A stretch of 64,000 bases of DNA. Origin: Symbiopectobacterium purcellii (GTDB lineage: Bacteria > Pseudomonadota > Gammaproteobacteria > Enterobacterales > Enterobacteriaceae). The number at the start of each line of letters is the position of its first letter. Position 1 is the stretch's first letter. Below, one piece after another: positions 57,848 to 64,000 of the stretch. Where the stretch lies: positions 744,001 to 808,000 of the forward strand of contig NZ_CP081864.1 in the NCBI RefSeq assembly GCF_019797845.1, given 5' to 3'. The translations under genes and the position numbers were made by a program. Under the pieces are notes generated by a model. That model had not been told where the DNA came from and did not search any database. It saw only the letters and a list, made by a program, of their open reading frames with translations.

Positions 57848-60520
57848 ATGTCCTATTCAGTTACCGTAATGAATGATTCAAAGGTTCTGGATAATCCTGA
57901 TGGCGGGGTTATTCATAGCTGGCTAAAATTCGATAATGGTTCTGCTGATGCAGATTATTTTGGTTTTACACCCAAAAATGGCAGGTTTGACAATAATATC
58001 AGGGGAAAAGATGCGGAAGGGCTTGTTGAGGAGAGAAATGTGTTAAAACACAGACCTCCAACAGAAACCAAAACCATTCCCCTGACCGAAACGCAATACC
58101 GGCAGATGATGCAAAGCATTCAGCAGTTTAAGGGACACCTGTCTGGCTACGATCTCACTCCGGATGGAAACGGTGATGCAAACTGCACCACTGCAGCAAA
58201 CCAGATATTACAAAGTGGTGGAATCGATTATTTAGAGGGGCTGCAAACGCCTTTTGGCGTGGCCGATCGCATTAAGGGGCTGAATAATCACAATACGCTG
58301 GAAGATACTCTGGATGCCAAGGATAGACTGGATGAGCGCGTGGAACAACTCGGCACACAGGCCCAAAAGAGCCTGAGTGGTGCCGTCAACGATATCCTGA
58401 ACGGTGCGCGTGATGCCGTTCAGGATCAATTGGAAAACCATCTGAAATCGTTAAAATAACCTCGTCCACAGGCGAACATCGATGCGGCAGCGGCACTGTC
58501 AAAACATCTGATCAGTCAGTTGCAGCACCAACTGGGCAGGATCGGGAATCATCTCTCCCCAATGGCACAAGAAGGGAGCCCATCCGCGCGCAAATACCTG
58601 CAAGAAGCGTTGGGATATCTGCGCAGTCTACTGAACGGCCCGCTACAGGAGGCAATGAACAACCTTCTTGACGGCGCAGTAAAGGGGGGGAATGCCAGCC
58701 CTTTCGGCCCCGGGGGGGGACTGCCACCACTGGACGGGCTGCCCGATATTTTTGGGCCACCAGAGGGGCCTGATACTGGGGATTCCGAAGCGGCAATCGA
58801 CCCTATCATTCTCGATCTTGACGGCGATGGAATAGAAACACTTCCCCTGTCGAAAGGTGTTTTTTTCGATCACGATGAGAATATGTTTGCGGAAAGCACC
58901 GGATGGGTGAGTCCGGATGATGGTTTGTTGGTGCTGGATCGTAATGGCGATGGGCGTATTGATACGGGTCGTGAACTGTTTGGTAATCATGCCCGCCTGA
59001 AAGACGGCAAGCTGGCAGACCATGGTTTTCTGGCCCTTAAGGAACAGGATGACAATGGGGATGGCGTACTGAATGCCACGGACGCCAGTTGGCAGAAACT
59101 TCAGGTATGGCGCGATCTTAACAGTGATGCCAACGTGGATGAAGGCGAGTTATTTTCACCTCAGCAGGTGGGCGTGACGTCTATAGACACTCACTGGAAA
59201 GCCTCCTCTTTCGTCGACGCTCAAGACCATGCGCACAGGCAGGTCGGCAGTATCACTTACAGTGATGGCACAAAAGGCCAGGCAAGTGATGTCTGGTTTA
59301 CTGCCAATAAAGGGTATACGAAATATACCGGAGACATCAGCGTCGGTGAAGACATTCGGCGACTGCCGCACATTCGCGGTTTCGGCAATATGACGGAACT
59401 GCATGTGGCGATGAGTCAGAGCCCTGCGCTGCGCGCTTTGGTTGAAGACTATGTCGCTGATCCACTAGCTGCTCAACAGCCTGGAAAAATGGATAAAATA
59501 CTCTTTTCCTGGGCCGGTGTTACGGATATCGATCCTAAAAGTCGTGGTCGTTATATTGATGCACGCCAATTGGCAGTGCTGGAACAGGCAACGGGCAAGG
59601 GCTTTAAACACCAGTGGAGTGGCGATACCAACCCCTTTATTGGTTCTGCTGAATTGCTAAAAGCAGAATACCGGAAATTTGCCCAGCACGCCGAAGCGTG
59701 TCTGCTGGCACAGACCCTGTACCGCAATGAATTTGCTTTGATCGTTGTGGATATAAAACCCGATTTCAGTGGCCTGACACTGAATTTTGACGCGTTTGAA
59801 TCACATATCAACCAACTTAAAGGGACTGACGTAGTCGCGCATTTAAGGCTCCGCAATGCATTCCATTCCTTTTTTTCTTATCAGCCCACATTCAGTGCCG
59901 AACAAGAACGTATTGGATTCCCGCCGCAGCGGACATTTATCGGAGGGAGTGAAAACGACGCGCTTGAGGGAAGCCGAGGGGACGACATTCTGGTGGGTGG
60001 TAAAGGTGATGACCAGTTAAATGGAGGAAACGGCAGCGATATCTACTTGTTCAACAGGGAAGATGGGAAGGATGTCATTGCCGAATACAGCAGTGAATCT
60101 GGTGATGTGGACGTACTGCGATTCGGTGAGGGAATAACCCCGGAACAGGTGGCGGTGGCACGGCGCGGCGGTTCGACAAGCTCCAATTATGGCGATTTGG
60201 AACTCGTTTTTAGGTCCGGTGATGAGAGGGTGACAATCAAAGATTTCTTTAGCGCATCGCGATATCAGATAGAACACATTGAATTTGCTAACGGTACGCA
60301 ATGGCAGTCAAAAGATATCCTCAATCATATCGAATCCGGGCAAGCATTGCCTGCAAGTAAGAAAGGGCGTCCGCAACGATCTATCGCTTTGATGAAACAA
60401 GATATCGCCCAGTTTATGAGCTGGGATGAAGAAGACGATGCCAGTGCCTCCTCCGTGTCGCTGCCGCTAGCAACGGCACCATCGCATAAAAATATCCAGC
60501 AATCTTCTCTCGCGTATTAA
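57848..60520 (+). pseudogene. RTX exported protein, copy 2, with N-terminal permuted NlpC/LRAT-like domain (in-frame TAA)
   Basis: Reads through as 890 residues. Residues 1-150 look like a circularly permuted NlpC/P60-LRAT cysteine-hydrolase fold: GGVIHSWLKF (His 23), YFGFTPKNGRF, then GDANCTTAANQILQSGGI (Cys 113). TAA at 58457-58459 follows KSLK, after which the same frame continues with PRPQANIDAAAALSKHL. Residues ~317-480: FrpC-like core with EF-hand-type IILDLDGDGIETLPL, VLDRNGDGRIDTGRELFGNH, QDDNGDGVLNATD. RTX repeats ~697-735 (GSENDALEGSRGDDILVGGKGDDQLNGG split by variants), then VTIKDFF and a C-terminal T1SS signal. The stop separates the catalytic-like domain from the secretion part unless suppressed or erroneous. 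Confidence 0.8.
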
Positions 60521-60532
60521 TGGAGGCAGGGC

Positions 60533-62634
60533 ATGTCTCAGGACAAATACGTGTGGCAAGGATTGGCATTGATTGCCGGATACCATGGTAATGCCGTCAA
60601 CATCGAGGCATTGCAAGCGCAGTTCGGCACCGATGCATACCATGATATCAACGTGCAACTGGTCCGCGCCGCGCGTCACTGCGGTTTACGCTGTCGATAC
60701 TCTCCCCGCATCTCTGTGTCAGGAGACATGCCTACACCGGCTTTGATTTGTTTGCCAGAAAAAGGGTATGTCCTGCTGCTGGCGGTTAAAGCGGGAAAGT
60801 GGCTGATACACGATATCTCTTGCGATCGCTCTGAAACTTACCACCCCATTCAGGCGCAACTGATAAGCGGTTTTATGTTCACCCGGCGTTTTTTCTCTGG
60901 CGGACTGGCGCGGGAGTTTAATTTACGCTGGTTTGCTCAGGCATTTGCTCGCTACAAAAGACTGGTGGCTGAGGTAATGCTCGCCTCGTTTTTTATTCAG
61001 ATACTGGCGCTGATTCTTCCCTTATTTTTTCAGATCGTCGTGGATAAGGTATTAGCACACCAAAGTGTGTCGACGTTGGATGTGCTGGCGCTGGGGATGA
61101 TTTGTGTCACGCTGGCGGATGTGGTGCTGGATGGGTTGCGTAACTACCAGTTGGCACATACCTCGCAGCGTATTGATGCCACGTTGAGTTCGCTGCTTTA
61201 TCGTCACCTGTTGTCGCTCCCTTTAGGATGGTTTCGTGGGCGTCAGACCGGGGTGACCGTCGCACGGGTGCATGAACTCAAAACGGTACGGGAGTTCTTG
61301 ACCGACAGTGCAATGACGCTAGGCTTGGATCTGTTATTCACGGTCGTCTTTTTTGTGGTTATGGCGACGTATAGCCTGTCTTTGACCGTTATCGTTCTGA
61401 TATCCCTGCTGCCTTATCTTGTGTTGTCGGCTGTCATTACACGACCACTACGGAATCGATTAGAGGATCAGTTTCGTCAGGGGGCGAAAAATCAGGCTTT
61501 TCTGGTTGAGAGCATTACGGCCATTGAACCCGTCAAGGCCATGTCCGTTGAGCATCACCTGACGCGTCGCTGGGATGAACAGACGGCGGCGTTTGTCAGC
61601 AGTTGCTTTAAAACCGGCAATTTGAGCAATATCGCGAATCAGATATCGCGTTTTATCAGCAGAATCACCAGCGTGGTTATTTTGTGGTATGGCTCTCGGT
61701 TGGTGATTGACGGGGGAATGACGGTTGGTGGGCTTATTGCCTTTAATCTGTTTGCCGGACACGTTACCGGCCCCATCTTACGCCTGGTACAACTGTGGCA
61801 AGATGTGCAGCAGGTCTCTATTTCCGTTAAACGCCTGGGAGACATTCTGAATGTCCCGCCAGAGCAACAGCAGCAAAGTGGCGTAACGCTTGCGGAAATA
61901 CAGGGGGCCGTGCGTTTTGTCGATATCCGATTTTCCTACCGCATTGATGCGCCTCCGGTATTGGATGGTCTCAACTTATCGGTGCAGGCAGGGGAAATTA
62001 TTGGCATTGTTGGTCGCTCAGGTTCGGGTAAAAGCACCCTGGCGCGGCTGATACAGCGCCTTTATCTCCCCTTGTCTGGGCAGATCTTTATTGATGACAT
62101 CGACATTGCTCATACCGATCCCTATTGGCTGCGGCGACGTGTCAGTGTGGTATTGAGGAGACTCAGCTTTTTTCTGGCACCGTGCGCGACAACATTGCGT
62201 TAGCGTTGCCGAACTCGCCGATTGAGCAGGTTATTGCAGCGGCCACGCTGGCAGGCGCGCATGAGTTTATCAGCACGCTACCGCTGGGGTATGACACCCC
62301 GGTCGGTGAGCAAGGCAACCTGTTTTCCGGTGGGCAAAAACAGCGTATCGGTATTGCGCGAGCGCTTATCACTCAACCCAAAATATTAATCTTCGATGAG
62401 GCCACCAGTGCACTGGATTATGAATCCGAACGTGTGATTCAGAATAATATGGCCGAAATATGCCGTGGCAAAACGGTATTTATTATCGCGCATCGGTTAT
62501 CGGCGGTGCGTCGTGCCGATCGCATTGTTGCCATGGCATCAGGCAAGGTAAGCGAGCAAGGTTCGCATGACGAGCTTCTGGCTTTGGGGGGGCTGTATGC
62601 CCGACTTTATGCCTTGCAGCAGGGAGATGCATGA
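60533..62634 (+). pseudogene. Type I secretion ABC transporter (HlyB/RtxB type) with a one-base frameshift
   Basis: Inner-membrane exporter of the RTX protein. N-terminal C39-like domain ~1-125 (LIAGYHGNAVNIEALQAQFG) lacks the catalytic Cys, as in HlyB-type transporters. Membrane domain ~150-430. ATPase: Walker [16 protein letters not shown]; then the frame breaks at ~62154 where [21 protein letters not shown] would need one extra C. The second frame holds [16 protein letters not shown] (signature), [15 protein letters not shown] (Walker B) and AHRL, ending at 62634. With the missing base restored it is ~700 aa, normal length. The stop overlaps the HlyD gene. Confidence 0.87.
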
Positions 62635-63962
62635 TGAAAGCGTGCTATCGTGAATTTCTTCCTGCGGTCATTGAAATCCAGGAGACGCCGCCCTCTCCCG
62701 TAGGCAGGGCAATATTATGGGTGATTATGGTTTCGCTGGTGCTTGCCGTGGCGTGGGCAGCGCTCGGAAAGGTCGATATAGTGGCCGTAACTCATGGCAA
62801 GGTGGCGGTGAGGGAACTGTCTCGGCCTGTCAACACGGCGGTTACCGCCGAAATTGCCAGCGTGTTGGTTCGGGACGGTATGGCCGTTAAGCAAGGACAA
62901 GCGCTCATTAAACTGAATAGTCAGCAGTTGGATGAGCGTGCCGAAGAACTGCGACTGAGACAGAAGCTAAACCGTTTTCATCTTGTGCGCCTCGATATAC
63001 TGAGTCGGTATTACAGCGGACAACGGTGGTCCAACGTATTTCCCGATCGCTACCGGCGTGAAGATGCTCTGTTAGCCGATCAGCTCGCTGCGCTGCTGAT
63101 GACCGAGGTAGAAAATGAACGGTACGAGAAAGCGGTATATCAAAGCAAAAAAGCGGTATTACACGCGCAAACCATGGGCCATCAATCTCGTAAACGGCTG
63201 GCTGAAGAGCAGTTGATGGTTTTTAAAGAACAATATCAAGCGATTGAGAGCTTGTACCATAAAAAGATAGCCAGTCGCGACAGTTTACTAGAGCTTAAAA
63301 AGCACTATCTGGCGGCACATCATGCTGTCGATGGTGTAACAGCAAACCTGGAGGAAAGCCGCCGTAGCTTGGCACAGTTGGAACAGGAACAACACAGCGC
63401 AGGGGCGGAAAAAATCAATGCTATAGCCCAGAATATCGCAGAGCGTGAACATGAAAATCACCTGTTGGCGAGCCAACTTAAGCAGGTTAATGCCCAAATA
63501 GCCCAGTATACTTTGCGCTCACCCGTAGAGGGTATCGTTGACTCGCTGGCCTTCCGCGATGCGGGAGGCGCTGTCGAGCCGCCACAGGAACTGCTCAAGA
63601 TTGTCCCCGTTGATAGCGAACTGGTCGCTGAAGTGATGATCAAAAACCAGGATGTGGGTTTTTTGCGGGTAGGGCAAACGGTGACGGTAAAAATCAACAC
63701 CTTTGATTTTACTCGCTACGGCTGGGTAGATGGCACGCTACAACAGATCTCTGCCGATGCCATAGAGGATAAAGAACTCGGGCTGGTCTATCGCGCAGTT
63801 ATTGCTCTAAAGAACAGGACGTTGCGCGTAGGATCTGATGAATGGCAACTGGAACCCGGTATGCAGGTAACGGCGGAAATCAAAACCGGTAAAAGGACAT
63901 TCCTTAGCTATCTCACCAGCCCGGCAATGGAAGCGCTGAACGATGTGGGCAAGCAGCGATAA
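62631..63962 (+). CDS. Type I secretion periplasmic adaptor, HlyD family
   Basis: Membrane-fusion protein, 443 aa, joins the ABC exporter to a TolC-type outer-membrane channel (none in the window). One N-terminal helix ~26-46 ([19 protein letters not shown]), [36 protein letters not shown] lipoyl half, long coiled coil ~85-300, second half [23 protein letters not shown], and barrel with [19 protein letters not shown]. Start ATG 62631/62634 overlaps the exporter gene's end. Intact. Confidence 0.92.
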   Translation: MMKACYREFLPAVIEIQETPPSPVGRAILWVIMVSLVLAVAWAALGKVDIVAVTHGKVAVRELSRPVNTAVTAEIASVLVRDGMAVKQGQALIKLNSQQLDERAEELRLRQKLNRFHLVRLDILSRYYSGQRWSNVFPDRYRREDALLADQLAALLMTEVENERYEKAVYQSKKAVLHAQTMGHQSRKRLAEEQLMVFKEQYQAIESLYHKKIASRDSLLELKKHYLAAHHAVDGVTANLEESRRSLAQLEQEQHSAGAEKINAIAQNIAEREHENHLLASQLKQVNAQIAQYTLRSPVEGIVDSLAFRDAGGAVEPPQELLKIVPVDSELVAEVMIKNQDVGFLRVGQTVTVKINTFDFTRYGWVDGTLQQISADAIEDKELGLVYRAVIALKNRTLRVGSDEWQLEPGMQVTAEIKTGKRTFLSYLTSPAMEALNDVGKQR

Positions 63963-64000
63963 ACTATGCCATTAACTGTCCATAGCGTCATTGGTCAGAG

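Noticed and set aside
1..64000. CRISPR arrays, tRNA or rRNA genes, prophage
   Set aside because: No regularly spaced repeats, no cloverleaf or rRNA-like sequence and no phage structural genes were seen.

Overview
The window looks like chromosome from a pectinolytic or plant-associated enterobacterium (order Enterobacterales; Pectobacteriaceae such as Brenneria, Lonsdalea or Pectobacterium is my best guess, Serratia or Yersinia relatives are possible). The evidence is a complete arn operon, edd/gntR/gntK/gntT, yjcH-actP-acs, a YdbK-type nifJ, cytochrome b562, perfect CRP, GntR and Fur boxes of enteric type, a KdgR-type box in front of a GPH transporter, and a ~200-bp palindromic repeat of a kind I recall as dispersed in these genera. 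The species call is inference.

Layout. 1-7352: arnBCADTEF (L-Ara4N modification of lipid A); arnB is cut by the left edge. 7353-11430: an AT-rich accessory island with one 891-residue protein of unknown function, a bidirectional terminator, and two tandem small-protein genes (28 and 24 codons) on the minus strand that resemble AzuC and lie behind a promoter flanked by two CRP boxes. 11500-17670: adenine permease, a YjcE-type Na+/H+ antiporter, and a Fur-boxed two-component system whose kinase carries an in-frame amber codon. 17696-23472: Entner-Doudoroff/gluconate block (edd, gntR, gntK, gntT) with GntR operators and CRP boxes; gntT has an internal deletion. 23516-27781: acetate block (acs-yjcH-actP). 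28000-33216: a dense array of GATC-centred repeats, an orphan PAS-like gene, and an iron-transport set (transducing TonB receptor, ECF sigma factor, FecR-like regulator). 33411-40967: AI-2E transporter, KdgR-type GPH transporter, a small XRE regulator, a YeiQ-like dehydrogenase, a frameshifted O-acetylhomoserine sulfhydrylase behind a 39-codon leader ORF and hairpin, and an L,D-transpeptidase. 41180-47197: a five-gene minus-strand operon (polar amino-acid ABC transporter, YbeM-like amidase, periplasmic-binding-fold enzyme) divergent from a MocR regulator. 47258-53689: interrupted nifJ, a protein of unknown function, a PrpA-type phosphatase, a GNAT acetyltransferase, cytochrome b562.

54309-64000 is the most interesting part: a type I secretion locus present as two tandem copies. 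Copy 2 is nearly complete: two paralogous exported proteins, an RTX protein with an N-terminal permuted NlpC/LRAT-like domain and FrpC-like calcium-binding core, then HlyB-type and HlyD-type genes. Copy 1 keeps its own RTX protein, but hlyB and hlyD have collapsed by one large internal deletion into a ~260-bp remnant, followed by an IS5-type transposase fragment. I infer a T1SS-exported effector with paired immunity or partner proteins.

An unusual number of genes (eight) are broken by one-base indels, a ~22-bp deletion or in-frame stops. Some breaks sit in homopolymers and could be sequencing errors or slippage; others (nifJ, gntT, the hlyB/hlyD fusion) look like real decay.
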